Assembly (NCBI RefSeq): GCF_003946245.1
Contig: NZ_RHNN01000019.1
Span: forward strand, 1-64,000
Source: Levilactobacillus cerevisiae
Lineage (GTDB): Bacteria > Bacillota > Bacilli > Lactobacillales > Lactobacillaceae
Direction of reading: 5' to 3'
DNA: 64,000 nucleotides
The notes beneath the pieces were generated by a model. The model did no database searches, had not been told where the DNA came from, and was given only the letters and a program-made list of their open reading frames with translations. A program made the position numbers and the translations under genes. Numbering within the stretch: position 1 is the first letter of the stretch; the number at the start of each line of letters is the position of its first letter. This document shows, one piece after another, positions 8,085 through 17,700 of the stretch.

Positions 8085-10937
8085 TTATTTTTCGTCTTCT
8101 TTAGTTCGAATCGTATCGCGCGTCAAGACGGGCTTCAGGTACTGCCCGGTATAGCTGTTGGCAACTTCTGCCAACTCTTCCGGCGTCCCCGTTGCAACCA
8201 CGTTACCACCCGCTTCGCCACCTTCAGGACCTAAGTCGATCAGATGATCCGCCGTCTTAATGACGTCCAGGTTATGTTCGATGACCAAGACCGTGTTACC
8301 CTTGTCCACTAGGCGGTGGAGCACCGTCAACAGGCGTTTGATATCATCCGTATGCAGCCCAGTCGTGGGTTCATCCAGGATGTAGAAGTTCTTTCCGTTC
8401 TGTTGCTTGTGCAACTCGGAAGCCAACTTCATCCGTTGGGCTTCCCCACCGGACAAGGTCGTCGCTGGTTGGCCTAATTTGACGTAGCCCAGTCCAACGT
8501 CCTGAATCGTCTGCAACTTCCGGGTAATCTTCGGAATGGCGTCAAAGAACTTCAGGGCCTCACTGACCGTCATGTTCAAGACATCAGAGATGTTCTTCCC
8601 CTTGTATTCGACTTCCAGGGTTTCGGAGTTGTACCGGGTACCATGACAGACCTCACAAGGCACGTAAACGTCCGGCAAGAAGTTCATTTCAATCTTCAAA
8701 ATCCCATCACCGTGGCAGGCTTCACACCGACCACCCTTGGTGTTGAAACTGAAACGGCCCTTCTGGTACCCCCGCAGTTTGGCATCGTTGGTCTGAGCAA
8801 ACAGGGTCCGCACGTCGTCAAAAACACCGGTGTAGGTTGCGGGATTACTCCGCGGTGTCCGGCCAATCGGACTCTGGTCAATGTCCACCAAGCGTTCGAT
8901 GTTCTTGACACCCGCGATACTCTTGTACTTCCCAGGCTTTTCGGAATTGTTATTCAACTTCTGGGCCAACGCCCGTTTCAAAATCGTGTTGACCAACGTT
9001 GACTTACCCGATCCCGAAACACCGGTGACCACAACAAATTCTCCTAAAGGAAAATCAACCGTGATATCCTTCAAGTTGTTGGCAGCCGCACCCGTGATTC
9101 GGATGGCTTTGCCGTTTCCCGTCCGCCGTTCTAAAGGTACCGGAATGTATTTCTTACCGGCTAAATACTGGCCCGTCAAAGATTTCCGCGAACGCATCAC
9201 TTGCTTCGGCGTGCCGGCAGCCATCACGTGCCCCCCGTTTTCACCGGCACCTGGGCCAATGTCCACGATGTAATCCGCTGCTCGCATGGTATCTTCATCA
9301 TGCTCAACAACGATTAACGTGTTCCCGAGGTCACGCATCTGCTTCAAGGACGCAATCAGTCGGTCGTTGTCCCGTTGGTGCAGCCCAATTGAGGGTTCAT
9401 CCAAAATGTAGAGCACCCCGGACAGGTTAGACCCAATTTGCGTGGCCAACCGAATCCGCTGCGCTTCCCCACCAGACAACGTCCGGGCGGAACGACTCAA
9501 CGTCAGATAATCCAATCCCACGTTACGCAGGAAGGTTAACCGATCGCGGATTTCCTTTAAAATGGGTTGGGCAATGACTTGGTCCTGTTCACCAAAAGTT
9601 AGGTCCTGGAAAAAGCCCAATTCCTTTTCGACGGGCAAATCAGAGACGGCACCAATGTGTTGATGATTAATTTGGACACTCAAGGCTTGGCGATTCAACC
9701 GGTACCCGTGACAGGTCTGGCAAGTCAGTTCCGTCATGTATTTCCGCATGACATCGCGGGTGAAATCACTGTTCGTCTCGTGGTAGCGCCGGTCAATGTT
9801 GGGGATGACCCCTTCAAATTCGACGTCAACGTCGCGCACGCCACCGAAGTCATTTTCGTAGTGGAAGTGGAACTCTTTGCCTTGAGACCCATAGAGCACT
9901 AATGCCTGGTCCGCCTTAGAGAGCTTCTCAAACGGCGTATCCATATCGATGTCAAATGCCGCACAGGCCTGTTCCAGCAATGCTGGATAATATTGGGAAC
10001 TGATGGGGTTCCAAGGCTCCAAGGCCCCTTCACGCAGCGTCTTAGTCTTGTCAGGAACCACTAGATCTAAGTCGACTTCTAGCTTGACGCCCAGCCCATC
10101 ACAGTCGGGGCAAGCCCCAAATGGCGCATTAAAGGAGAAGAGCCGGGGTTCCAGCTCACCGACCGTAAAGCCACAGACGGGACAAGCGTAATGTTCGGAA
10201 AAAATCATCGGCTCGCCGTCGATCAAATCAGCAATCGCATAGCCCCCGCTTAACCGCAGCGCGGCTTCAAAGGAATCAAACAGGCGGGAACGAATCCCCT
10301 GCTTGACCACTACCCGGTCGATCACAATCGCAATATCGTGGTTCTGATTCTTATTTAATTCAGGAACCTCGGACAAGTCCATGGTCTCACCATCGACCCG
10401 GACCCGCACGAACCCTTCGCGTTGAATTTTTTCAAAAATCTTCTTGTGTTGGCCTTTCTTACCCCGAACGATGGGCGAAAGAATTTGCATTTTGGTCCGT
10501 TCTGGCAGGGCCAGCACCTGATCAACCATCTGCTCGACACTCTGACTCGTAATCTCCGTACCGTCGTTGGGACAGATGGGTGTCCCCACCCGAGCCCAGA
10601 GCAGTCGCAAATAGTCATTGATTTCCGTCACGGTTCCCACCGTTGACCGGGGGTTCTTAGACGTGGTCTTCTGGTCAATGGAAATGGCTGGACTCAACCC
10701 GTCAATCGAATCGACGTCCGGCTTGTCCATTTGGCCCAAGAACTGACGAGCGTAGGAAGATAGACTCTCCACGTACCGCCGTTGACCTTCTGCATACAGC
10801 GTATCAAATGCTAAGGAACTCTTACCCGAACCAGAAAGGCCACTAATCACGACCAACTTATTCTTGGGAATGGTCACATCGATGTCCTTTAAGTTGTGGG
10901 CCCGCGCCCCGTGAATCACGATCTTATCGTTTGCCAA
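8085..10937 (-). CDS. uvrA: UvrA, excinuclease ABC damage-recognition ATPase
   Basis: 950 residues, the normal length. It contains two ABC ATPase modules with Walker A GLSGSGKSS near residue 32 and GVSGSGKST near residue 645, and two LSGGEAQR signatures. Zinc-finger pairs occur at CPVCG...CPDC (about residues 253-280) and CEACHG...CEVCHG (about 744-770). The start is TTG at 10937 with GGAG upstream (GAGGAGATTTCAATTTG). UvrA scans DNA and loads UvrB in nucleotide excision repair. It follows uvrB by about 20 bases in one operon. Confidence 0.98.
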   Translation of the reverse strand: MANDKIVIHGARAHNLKDIDVTIPKNKLVVISGLSGSGKSSLAFDTLYAEGQRRYVESLSSYARQFLGQMDKPDVDSIDGLSPAISIDQKTTSKNPRSTVGTVTEINDYLRLLWARVGTPICPNDGTEITSQSVEQMVDQVLALPERTKMQILSPIVRGKKGQHKKIFEKIQREGFVRVRVDGETMDLSEVPELNKNQNHDIAIVIDRVVVKQGIRSRLFDSFEAALRLSGGYAIADLIDGEPMIFSEHYACPVCGFTVGELEPRLFSFNAPFGACPDCDGLGVKLEVDLDLVVPDKTKTLREGALEPWNPISSQYYPALLEQACAAFDIDMDTPFEKLSKADQALVLYGSQGKEFHFHYENDFGGVRDVDVEFEGVIPNIDRRYHETNSDFTRDVMRKYMTELTCQTCHGYRLNRQALSVQINHQHIGAVSDLPVEKELGFFQDLTFGEQDQVIAQPILKEIRDRLTFLRNVGLDYLTLSRSARTLSGGEAQRIRLATQIGSNLSGVLYILDEPSIGLHQRDNDRLIASLKQMRDLGNTLIVVEHDEDTMRAADYIVDIGPGAGENGGHVMAAGTPKQVMRSRKSLTGQYLAGKKYIPVPLERRTGNGKAIRITGAAANNLKDITVDFPLGEFVVVTGVSGSGKSTLVNTILKRALAQKLNNNSEKPGKYKSIAGVKNIERLVDIDQSPIGRTPRSNPATYTGVFDDVRTLFAQTNDAKLRGYQKGRFSFNTKGGRCEACHGDGILKIEMNFLPDVYVPCEVCHGTRYNSETLEVEYKGKNISDVLNMTVSEALKFFDAIPKITRKLQTIQDVGLGYVKLGQPATTLSGGEAQRMKLASELHKQQNGKNFYILDEPTTGLHTDDIKRLLTVLHRLVDKGNTVLVIEHNLDVIKTADHLIDLGPEGGEAGGNVVATGTPEELAEVANSYTGQYLKPVLTRDTIRTKEDEK

Positions 10938-10957
10938 ATTGAAATCTCCTCACTCGC

Positions 10958-12964
10958 CTAATCACCGATTTCGGTCTTCATATCCATAATTGTATCCCGC
11001 AATGACGCAGCCTGCTCGAAGTCCAACTTCTTGGCAGCGGCACGCATTTCGTCTTCCAACCGGACAATTAATTTTTCTTGATCTTCCTTGGTCATATCTT
11101 CAAAGTCACTGGCCACGAAGTCGTCCTTTTCATCCGGATTGTCGTTCTTCTTGGAAACGGCAATCAGATCCCGGATTGGTTTAATAATCGTGGTTGGGGT
11201 AATCCCGTGCTTCTTGTTATAAGCAATTTGAACTTCCCGTCGCCGGGCCGTTTCATCCATCGCGGCCTGCATCGAATCAGTCGTTTTATCCGCGTACAAA
11301 ATGACGTGGCCGTGGGAGTTCCGGGCCGCCCGCCCAATCGTTTGAATCAGCGAGCGTTCGTTCCGTAAGAACCCTTCCTTGTCGGCATCCAAGATGGCAA
11401 TCAGGGACACTTCTGGAATATCGATACCTTCCCGCAACAGGTTGATGCCGACCAAGACATCGTACTTACCTAATCGCAAGTCACGCATGATTTCCGTCCG
11501 CTCAAGGGTCTTGATGTCCGAGTGTAAATAGGCCACCTTGATGCCCAGATCCTTCAGATAATCCGTCAAATCTTCAGACATTTTCTTGGTCAGCGTCGTC
11601 ACAAAGGTCCGTTCATTCTTCTCGACGCGGGCGTTGATTTCGCCCACCAGGTCATCCATTTGACCCATGATCGGCCGCACCTCAATGGTCGGATCCAATA
11701 AGCCAGTTGGCCGAATGATCTGTTGCACCACGTGATCCGTCTGTTCCATTTCGTAAGGTCCTGGTGTGGCAGACATGTAAACCACTTGGTTGATGTGCTT
11801 TTCGACTTCGTCTAGCTTGAGTGGTCGGTTATCCAGTGCACTGGGCAGCCGGAAGCCGTAATCGACCAACTGTTGTTTCCGGGCACGGTCACCGTTGTAC
11901 ATCCCCCGTACTTGGGGCATGGTCACGTGAGACTCATCGACCACCATCAGGAAGTCTTTCGGGAAGAAATCCAGTAGCGTATACGGTGGTTCGCCAGCCT
12001 TCCGACCATCCATCCACCGCGAATAGTTTTCGATACCACTGGTATAACCCATTTCACGCATCATTTCCAAATCATAGGTCGTCCGTTGCTTGAGGCGTTG
12101 GGCCTCTAGCAACTTACCGTCACCTTCTAGCTCAGCCAGCCGATCTTTCAATTCACCTTCGATGCCGGCCGTGGCACTCGCCATGATATCATCGTTGGTC
12201 ATGAAGTGGGTCGCTGGGAAAATGGCCACGTGCTCGCGATCCCCCACAATCTCACCGGTTAGGGCATCCACTTCACGAATCCGGTCAATCTCGTCGCCAA
12301 AAAATTCAATCCGCAGCGCCCGTTCATCACGAGACGCTGGGAAGATTTCAACGACGTCCCCGTGAACCCGGAAACGGCCCCGCTGGAAGTCATAGTCGTT
12401 ACGTTCAAATTGAATGTTGACCAGTTTACGCAACAGCGCGTCACGCTCAATCTCCTGGCCCACGCGCAAAGAAACCACGTGATTCTTATATTCAGTAGGA
12501 TCCCCCAACCCAAAGATGGAGGACACGGAAGCAACCACAATGACATCGTTCCGTTCAAGCAGAGAACTGGTCGCAGAGTGCCGCAGTTTGTCGATTTCAT
12601 CGTTAATGGACGAGTCCTTCTCGATGTACGTATCACTCGAAGGCACGTACGCCTCAGGCTGGTAGTAATCATAGTAACTCACAAAGTACTCCACCGCGTT
12701 GTTCGGGAAAAATTGTTTAAATTCCCCATACAGCTGTCCTGCCAAGGTTTTGTTATGCGACAACACCAGAGTTGGCTTGTTGACGTTCTTAATGACGTTA
12801 GAAATTGTGAACGTCTTCCCCGTCCCGGTAGCTCCCAGCAGAATCTGGGCCTTCTCTCCCGATTCAATACCGTTGGTGAGTTGCCGAATGGCCTCGGGTT
12901 GATCCCCGGTCGGTTGGTATTTTGACACCAAATCAAACTTACGATCCGTCTGTCGATCAATCAT
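10958..12964 (-). CDS. uvrB: UvrB, excinuclease ABC helicase-like subunit
   Basis: 668 residues. Walker A GATGTGKT lies near residue 44, the beta-hairpin segment [12 protein letters not shown] near residue 97, and DESH near residue 343. Helicase motif VI is QTIGRAARN. The C-terminal UVR motif ([14 protein letters not shown]) contacts UvrC. UvrB verifies damage after loading by UvrA. Upstream lie a -35/-10 pair at 13018-13023/12994-12999 and, farther out, a LexA-like box. Confidence 0.98.
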   Translation of the reverse strand: MIDRQTDRKFDLVSKYQPTGDQPEAIRQLTNGIESGEKAQILLGATGTGKTFTISNVIKNVNKPTLVLSHNKTLAGQLYGEFKQFFPNNAVEYFVSYYDYYQPEAYVPSSDTYIEKDSSINDEIDKLRHSATSSLLERNDVIVVASVSSIFGLGDPTEYKNHVVSLRVGQEIERDALLRKLVNIQFERNDYDFQRGRFRVHGDVVEIFPASRDERALRIEFFGDEIDRIREVDALTGEIVGDREHVAIFPATHFMTNDDIMASATAGIEGELKDRLAELEGDGKLLEAQRLKQRTTYDLEMMREMGYTSGIENYSRWMDGRKAGEPPYTLLDFFPKDFLMVVDESHVTMPQVRGMYNGDRARKQQLVDYGFRLPSALDNRPLKLDEVEKHINQVVYMSATPGPYEMEQTDHVVQQIIRPTGLLDPTIEVRPIMGQMDDLVGEINARVEKNERTFVTTLTKKMSEDLTDYLKDLGIKVAYLHSDIKTLERTEIMRDLRLGKYDVLVGINLLREGIDIPEVSLIAILDADKEGFLRNERSLIQTIGRAARNSHGHVILYADKTTDSMQAAMDETARRREVQIAYNKKHGITPTTIIKPIRDLIAVSKKNDNPDEKDDFVASDFEDMTKEDQEKLIVRLEDEMRAAAKKLDFEQAASLRDTIMDMKTEIGD

Positions 12965-12993
12965 GAATGGTAACCTCCCTACTTCATTTATAC

Positions 12994-13023
12994 ATTATCT
13001 TTAATATTTCGTGCCAATCGCAA
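12994..13023 (-). promoter_or_regulatory. Candidate uvrB promoter
   Basis: On the minus strand TTGCGA (13018-13023) and GATAAT (12994-12999) are separated by 18 bases, about 30 bases before the uvrB start and just after the preceding gene's terminator. Confidence 0.5.
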
Positions 13024-13026
13024 AAA

Positions 13027-13050
13027 GAGTTTGGACGTAAATCCAAACTC
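13027..13050 (-). terminator. Terminator upstream of uvrB
   Basis: GAGTTTGG/CCAAACTC (13043-13050 with 13027-13034) followed on the minus strand by TTTTTGC. It ends the two-gene unit that finishes at 13107. Confidence 0.85.
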
Positions 13051-13075
13051 ATTACGCTCAAATATTTTACCATAC

Positions 13076-13089
13076 CGAACATACTTTCG
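13076..13089 (-). promoter_or_regulatory. LexA/DinR-like box upstream of uvrB
   Basis: CGAAAGTATGTTCG on the minus strand matches the Firmicutes SOS box CGAACATATGTTCG at 12 of 14 positions. It is separated from uvrB by a terminator hairpin, so a role in uvrB control is possible but unproven. Confidence 0.35.
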
Positions 13090-13106
13090 CCAGTTTCGCG
13101 ACTTAT

Positions 13107-13628
13107 CTAAAATTTGTCCTGGTAAATTGTTACGTTGGCCACGCGTTCACCCTTGACCACCGCCGTTGTCTGCATGGCCGCCAGCCCCAGGTCTTCCCAG
13201 AACTGTTTCATTTGGCGGTCACCCATAAAGACACTCAGTTGCAGCTGCACGGCGTCAGCGGCCTGCAGCGTCGTCACCAAGCTATGGTAAAACGCGGCGG
13301 AGTCGGCCGGCGCTAAGTCCTTAGCTGGCAACCACATCCCTAACCAGACCAGACTTGGCAACGGATAATCGATAATCAAGTCGACCAATACCTGCAACTC
13401 ACCGTTCTGGAAAACGCCCAGGTAGGCTTTCTGTTCGGGCTGCGCGTTCAGTGGCAGATCCGTAACGTCCTGAATGGCTTCCTGGCGGGTAACGGGATGA
13501 TCCTGAAAGTGGTCGAAATACTCCGGATGACTTGCCTGGAACTGATAGATCAGCTCATCATCGTTATGGGTCAATGGCCGGACTTCGGCGCCCGTCAGGC
13601 GTTCATTCCAAACTTCTGCTAACTTCAT
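13107..13628 (-). CDS. Putative GNAT-fold protein of unknown substrate
   Basis: 173 residues. The pattern of an N-terminal RPLTHNDDELIYQF segment, a central strand set (AYLGVFQNGELQVLVDLI) and a late QFWEDLGL helix resembles GNAT N-acetyltransferases. The acetyl-CoA P-loop is not canonical, so this call is tentative. It overlaps the upstream HD-domain gene by four bases and ends before a strong terminator. Confidence 0.55.
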   Translation of the reverse strand: MKLAEVWNERLTGAEVRPLTHNDDELIYQFQASHPEYFDHFQDHPVTRQEAIQDVTDLPLNAQPEQKAYLGVFQNGELQVLVDLIIDYPLPSLVWLGMWLPAKDLAPADSAAFYHSLVTTLQAADAVQLQLSVFMGDRQMKQFWEDLGLAAMQTTAVVKGERVANVTIYQDKF

Positions 13629-14266
13629 TGGGCATTATCCTCCAATAATTTATCTGTGAGTTGCGCCAGCTTCTGCCGGTCACTGAAGTCTGCCGCCAGC
13701 ATTTCCGGTAGAACGGACGCGAGGAAGTACTGGACACAGGCCATCTGATTAAATTGTAAAATTGTAGTTAAACTTTCCCGGTAAATTTCAGTGAAGACGG
13801 GTTCCGGATTTCCCTTTTGGATTTCGCCAAAGGATTCGTACAGCAAGTCGACCTTGTCCGCCACTGACAGAATTTGACCTTCCAGCGTGTCATCCTTGCC
13901 TTCGCCGAGCCGCCGGGTATAAGCGGCTTGGAACTGTTCGGGGATCTCATTTTTAATAAAATTGGCGGTCAAGGACGTCTCGACGTCGGCCAACATTTGC
14001 CGCAGCTGCGGGGTAGCGTACTTGACTGGCGTTTTGATGTCGCCAATGAAGCGCTCCGTGTAATCGTGGTTCAACGCCTTTTCGTAGAGGAGCCGCCACT
14101 TAACCTCGTGGCCAGCCTGTTCCTCAACGTCACCCAGAAATTGCGCAACTTCGGCCACCTTAAACGAGTGGGCCGCCACGGAATGTTGTTCGAATTTGAA
14201 GTAGCCTGGTGCCCGGTCAATCGTTTCCAAATCACTCAAGCTCTGTAAAAATTGATTCATACCCAT
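13625..14266 (-). CDS. YfbR-type HD-domain phosphohydrolase (5'-nucleotidase-like)
   Basis: 213 residues. The metal-binding HD pattern is seen as EQHSVAAHSFKVAEVAQ near residue 28, LNHDYTERFIGDI near residue 67 and a later SVADKVDLLYE aspartate. This arrangement is typical of the YfbR family, which removes phosphate from deoxynucleoside monophosphates. The start at 14266 has GGAG 12 bases upstream. It is co-transcribed with the next gene by a 4-bp overlap. Confidence 0.8.
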   Translation of the reverse strand: MGMNQFLQSLSDLETIDRAPGYFKFEQHSVAAHSFKVAEVAQFLGDVEEQAGHEVKWRLLYEKALNHDYTERFIGDIKTPVKYATPQLRQMLADVETSLTANFIKNEIPEQFQAAYTRRLGEGKDDTLEGQILSVADKVDLLYESFGEIQKGNPEPVFTEIYRESLTTILQFNQMACVQYFLASVLPEMLAADFSDRQKLAQLTDKLLEDNAQ

Positions 14267-14434
14267 CAGTCAGTTCAGCTCCTTCAATTTTTCTGCGTTG
14301 CTTTAACGGTCGTGGCTACCCTCAGCTGTCTGTGACTGCACGAATGGCCAGGCCGTTATTTCCAACGCAACTCATGTTCCTTTCAGCTTAACACTCTTTC
14401 CGGTGTGAATTCACCTAATGCGCTCTAACTCGAG

Positions 14435-14870
14435 ATTGAAAGTTCCAAAATACTTAATCTGGTCCAGCCAACAATAATTAAAACCACTAAATTAGTCGAT
14501 GTCGACCACCTGCGGCTGCCAGAAATTCCGGCGTCTGTGGGGACCGCCTGCGGCCTGAGGTGCGGTCCTCCGGCTCGGTTTGGAGTCTAAAAAAATTCGT
14601 CAGTCTCCAAACACGTCCCACGCTGTAAGCTGGTTCCCAGCTAACACCGTCGACACAGCTACCTCCATCTCTGTCCTTCTCCGGTTATGATTGGTTTTTA
14701 CCATGAAATTGATGTAATTATCGCTGACCTAGCAATGTTTGTCTACGATAATTGACTACTGCTTATGTAGACGTGAGTGAACCAAATTTAGACTCAGCCC
14801 TGGGAGTTGTCCGACGGCTTTAGATTGTCAAAACGTGCGCCAGATCTAGACAGCGGTCAACCTACAAAAA
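14435..14870 (-). repeat. Modular hairpin repeat, copy D
   Basis: Module 2 is well preserved: CCACCTGCGGCTGCCAG, GGACCGCCTGCGGCC, a GTTTGGAG/CTCCAAAC hairpin around 14578-14611, and the ACG-C-TGT-A-AGCTGG hairpin near 14620-14650. The first arm (ACCAAATTTAGACTC near 14779) is present, but the three-hairpin interior is missing. The remnant ATTGTCAAAACGTGCGCCAG resembles the edge of the prfB-secA hairpin module. It occupies the gene-free stretch between the HD gene and the decayed membrane gene; 14267-14434 shows nothing else. Confidence 0.82.
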
Positions 14871-14889
14871 ATCGCGTCATTCATCCAAG

Positions 14890-15376
14890 CTACTTGGATT
14901 GAATCACCCGACTGGTAAGCATTTCATTAGTAATCCATGCATTTCCACTGCCAACAGCCTTGGCGCGATCATACTTCCGCCAGAGGTAGTAGTACTGACA
15001 ATTATCGCCAAAGATTATCAGCAATGATGTTGCCAAATGACATCACCGTTAGCCCCCAGCCTGAGCCCATCAAGACAAAGACCACTAGTATCAAGCAATA
15101 AATACTGACAACCAAGGTATTCATGCAAGCATTGTGCACCCGTAGCGCCACCGCCTTCTCTCGCTCATCATCAACGAAGTAAAGCCCCGTGCACGTCTTC
15201 CCACCCAGCCGTTTTGACATGTACCAACTGAACCCTCCCAGGTTTGCGGTGATTAGGACGACAACAATCAGGCTCAGCCAGGACGGCATCTTTACCCAAA
15301 ACAGAATGCCTAAAATGACGATCGTTAGGTTATTGCTCCAAAAAGATAAGCGAATAATTTTTTGTACGCGTGTTAT
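14890..15376 (-). pseudogene. Small multi-helix membrane protein paired with the Xre regulator, apparently decayed
   Basis: The longest intact piece (15002-15289, 95 codons) has two hydrophobic helices (LSLIVVVLITANLGGFSWY and VVSIYCLILVVFVLMGSG). Two lesions are visible. The frame stays open upstream of its first ATG through another hydrophobic stretch (LTIVILGILFWV) back to an ATA at 15376, which has AGAAGGA correctly placed and lies where an ATGA overlap with the regulator's stop would be expected. Near 15010-15035 a shift by one base gives a continuing tail (YYLWRKYDRAKAVGSG) that stops at 14890. Xre-plus-membrane pairs of this kind are common in Firmicutes. Family name uncertain. Confidence 0.55.
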
Positions 15377-15582
15377 TTTGTTTCCTTCTCCGCCCGATAG
15401 TCAAATAGCGTGTCAACCGTGGTATTTAAGACGTCCGCCAACTTAAAGGCCAACGTCAGGGATGGGTCGTATTTATCGTTTTCAATCGCGTTGACAGTTT
15501 GCCGCGTCACCTTTGTCAACTCAGCTAATTCTGCCTGTGATAATTTTAATTTCTTGCGACGAACAGCAATACTATTCCGCAT
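15373..15582 (-). CDS. Small Xre/Cro-type helix-turn-helix regulator
   Basis: 69 residues from the ATG at 15582, which has AGAGGGTG upstream; a start at 15618 would add an unlike leader lying in the operator. MRNSIAVRRKKLKLSQAELA followed by TRQTVNAIENDKYDPS is a clear HTH_3 domain covering most of the protein. It lies directly upstream of, and probably overlapped, a membrane-protein gene. An 18-bp palindrome just before the start suggests autorepression. Confidence 0.88.
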   Translation of the reverse strand: MRNSIAVRRKKLKLSQAELAELTKVTRQTVNAIENDKYDPSLTLAFKLADVLNTTVDTLFDYRAEKETK

Positions 15583-15599
15583 CGTTTTCACCCTCTTAA

Positions 15600-15617
15600 T
15601 GTCAAAAAATCTTGACA
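15600..15617. promoter_or_regulatory. Operator-like palindrome at the Xre gene
   Basis: TGTCAA-N6-TTGACA, a perfect inverted repeat 18 bases upstream of the Xre start. Further TTGACA half-sites and a GAGATGT/ACATCTC pair occur at 15633-15668, as expected for an autoregulated promoter. Confidence 0.5.
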
Positions 15618-15698
15618 CTTATAGTAAAACATATTTGACATGAGATGTAAATAGTTTTTGACATCTCGGCCTAGCGAGCTGTCCTAAAACCTGATCAA

Positions 15699-15738
15699 AC
15701 AAAAAGCGAGAACCACCGCAACGGGCAGTTCTCGCTCT
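15699..15738 (-). terminator. Terminator of trxB
   Basis: AGCGAGAAC/GTTCTCGCT stem (15728-15736 with 15705-15713) followed on the minus strand by TTTTTG. Confidence 0.88.
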
Positions 15739-15750
15739 GAATAACGTGAT

Positions 15751-16692
15751 TTAGTTAGATGAGGTAGCTGTGGACTTCAGGCTTTCAATATAGTTGAAAG
15801 TACCTTGGCCCGCAATCCCGCCATCGCCGACAGCCGTCGTGATTTGACGGAGATCTTTTTGCCGAACGTCACCAATCGCAAACAGCCCAGGAACAGCCGT
15901 CCGCATGTGTTCGTCCGTCTTGATCCAACCGGCATCGTCCGTGATACCCAAGCCAGTAAAGGCATCGGTCATTGGCAACGTCCCCACGTAAATGAAGACA
16001 CCGCTCACGGCTTTTTCACCGGTCTCGCCGGTCTGATTGTTCTTGGTTGCAACGCCGGTCACCTTCATGTCGTCACCTAAGATTTCGGTAACGCTGGTGT
16101 TCCAAACGAATTCGATCTTCTCGTTGGCAAATGCCCGGTCCTGTAAAATCTTCTGTGCCCGCAGTTGGTCACGACGCACGAAGATGGTTACTTTGGACGC
16201 TAAACCTGCCAAGTAAAGCCCTTCTTCAACAGCGGAATCACCACCACCAATGACGGCAACTTCGCGGTTCTTGAAGAACGCACCATCGCAGACCGCGCAG
16301 TAGGACACGCCCCGGCCACCAAATTTATCTTCACCGGGAACTCCCAGCTTCTTGTACTCGGAACCCGTCCCAATAATTACGGCCTTGGCGGAGTAATCAC
16401 CATCGTCGGTCTTGACAACCTTGTGGTCACCATGATCCTCAATAGTTTCGACACTGCCGTACGCAAATTCAGCCCCAAATTGGGTGGACCCATCGTACAT
16501 GTCTTTTGCCAAATCTGGTCCGAGAACGGACTTGAAACCAGGATAGTTTTCAATGGCAGCCGTGTTGTTCATTTGGCCACCGTAAATGCCCCGATCCAAC
16601 ATTAAAACGGACAGGTTGGCCCGTGAAGCGTACAGTGCGCCCGTCATACCACCGGGTCCAGCACCGATTACAATTACATCATAATTCTTCAA
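15751..16692 (-). CDS. trxB: Thioredoxin reductase
   Basis: 313 residues. The FAD motif GAGPGGMTGALYASRA starts at residue 11. The redox centre CAVCDGAFF lies near residue 133, followed by the NADPH motif GGGDSAVEEGLYL and the C-terminal FAIGDVR. This is the low-molecular-weight enzyme that reduces thioredoxin with NADPH in the cytoplasm. It follows galU by about 70 bases, so it may have its own promoter, and ends at a strong terminator. Confidence 0.97.
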   Translation of the reverse strand: MKNYDVIVIGAGPGGMTGALYASRANLSVLMLDRGIYGGQMNNTAAIENYPGFKSVLGPDLAKDMYDGSTQFGAEFAYGSVETIEDHGDHKVVKTDDGDYSAKAVIIGTGSEYKKLGVPGEDKFGGRGVSYCAVCDGAFFKNREVAVIGGGDSAVEEGLYLAGLASKVTIFVRRDQLRAQKILQDRAFANEKIEFVWNTSVTEILGDDMKVTGVATKNNQTGETGEKAVSGVFIYVGTLPMTDAFTGLGITDDAGWIKTDEHMRTAVPGLFAIGDVRQKDLRQITTAVGDGGIAGQGTFNYIESLKSTATSSN

Positions 16693-16762
16693 GCGTAACG
16701 CTCCCTTCCACTCTTGCCTTGATGATAGCCCCTACTTTACTATTAAAAAGTAAGTTTGTCAC

Positions 16763-17668
16763 CTATTTTGCCTTGGGGGCCTTCTCGTCAGCCTTGGCCA
16801 GCTTCGCACCTAATTCTTTGATGTAGGCGCGCAACTGATCCTTGGTTTCTGGATGATTCAAGCCGTATTCGATGTTCGTTTGAATCCAGCCAAATTTATT
16901 GCCAACGTCATACCGCTTGCCCTTGTATTCGTGGGCAAACACCCGTTGCGTCTTGTTTAAATTATCAATCGCATCGGTCAACTGGAGTTCATTTCCCAAA
17001 CCGACTGGCGTATTCTCTAAGGCTTCAAAAATTTCTGGGGTAAACAAGTACCGTCCAATAATGGCCAAGTCACTTGGGGCTTCGTCTGGTTCGGGCTTTT
17101 CCACAAAGTTCGTCACGTTGTAGAGTCCTGGCGCGGTTTCTTCAGAAGGATTGATGACACCATACTTAGCCGTGTCCTTGTGTGGTACCCGCATAACGGC
17201 CAACGTTGAGGCGCCGGTTTCTTCGTAGCGGTCGATCAGTTGCTTGGTTAAAGGCACCTTGCTGTCGGTCATGTCATCGCCCAGCATCACAATGAAGGGT
17301 TCGTCGCCGATGAAGGCCTTGGCAGTCAACACGGCATCCCCCAAACCACGTGGGTAGGGTTGGCGAATAAAGTAAAGGTTCATGCCGGTGGTCTCTTGGA
17401 CCTGGCGCAGGAGCTCATCTTTGTGCTTGGCTTCCAAGTTGGCTTCCAATTCAGGATTGGAATCAAAGTGGTCTTCAATTGAACGCTTGGATTTGCCATC
17501 AACGATCACGATGTCTTCGATGCCTGACTTGCGGGCTTCCTCAACGATAAATTGAATCGTTGGCTTGTCCACGATGGGTAACATTTCCTTGGCTAAAGCC
17601 TTGGTGGCTGGTAAGAAACGGGTGCCCAAGCCCGCTGCTGGAATCACTGCTTTTCTAACTTTTCTCAT
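16763..17668 (-). CDS. galU: UTP-glucose-1-phosphate uridylyltransferase
   Basis: 301 residues. The N-terminal nucleotide-binding [21 protein letters not shown], then [11 protein letters not shown] and later VMLGDDMTD, are typical GalU motifs. It makes UDP-glucose for glycolipids, wall decoration and exopolysaccharide. The C-terminus is lysine-rich. It lies 30 bases after gpsA in the hprK-lgt-gpsA-galU unit. Confidence 0.97.
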   Translation of the reverse strand: MRKVRKAVIPAAGLGTRFLPATKALAKEMLPIVDKPTIQFIVEEARKSGIEDIVIVDGKSKRSIEDHFDSNPELEANLEAKHKDELLRQVQETTGMNLYFIRQPYPRGLGDAVLTAKAFIGDEPFIVMLGDDMTDSKVPLTKQLIDRYEETGASTLAVMRVPHKDTAKYGVINPSEETAPGLYNVTNFVEKPEPDEAPSDLAIIGRYLFTPEIFEALENTPVGLGNELQLTDAIDNLNKTQRVFAHEYKGKRYDVGNKFGWIQTNIEYGLNHPETKDQLRAYIKELGAKLAKADEKAPKAK

Positions 17669-17700
17669 AATATAAAATCCTTCCTCGTATCCCCAGAATT

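Noticed and set aside
12362-12925. 187-codon plus-strand frame opposite uvrB
   Set aside because: Antisense to highly conserved UvrB motifs; no family resemblance.
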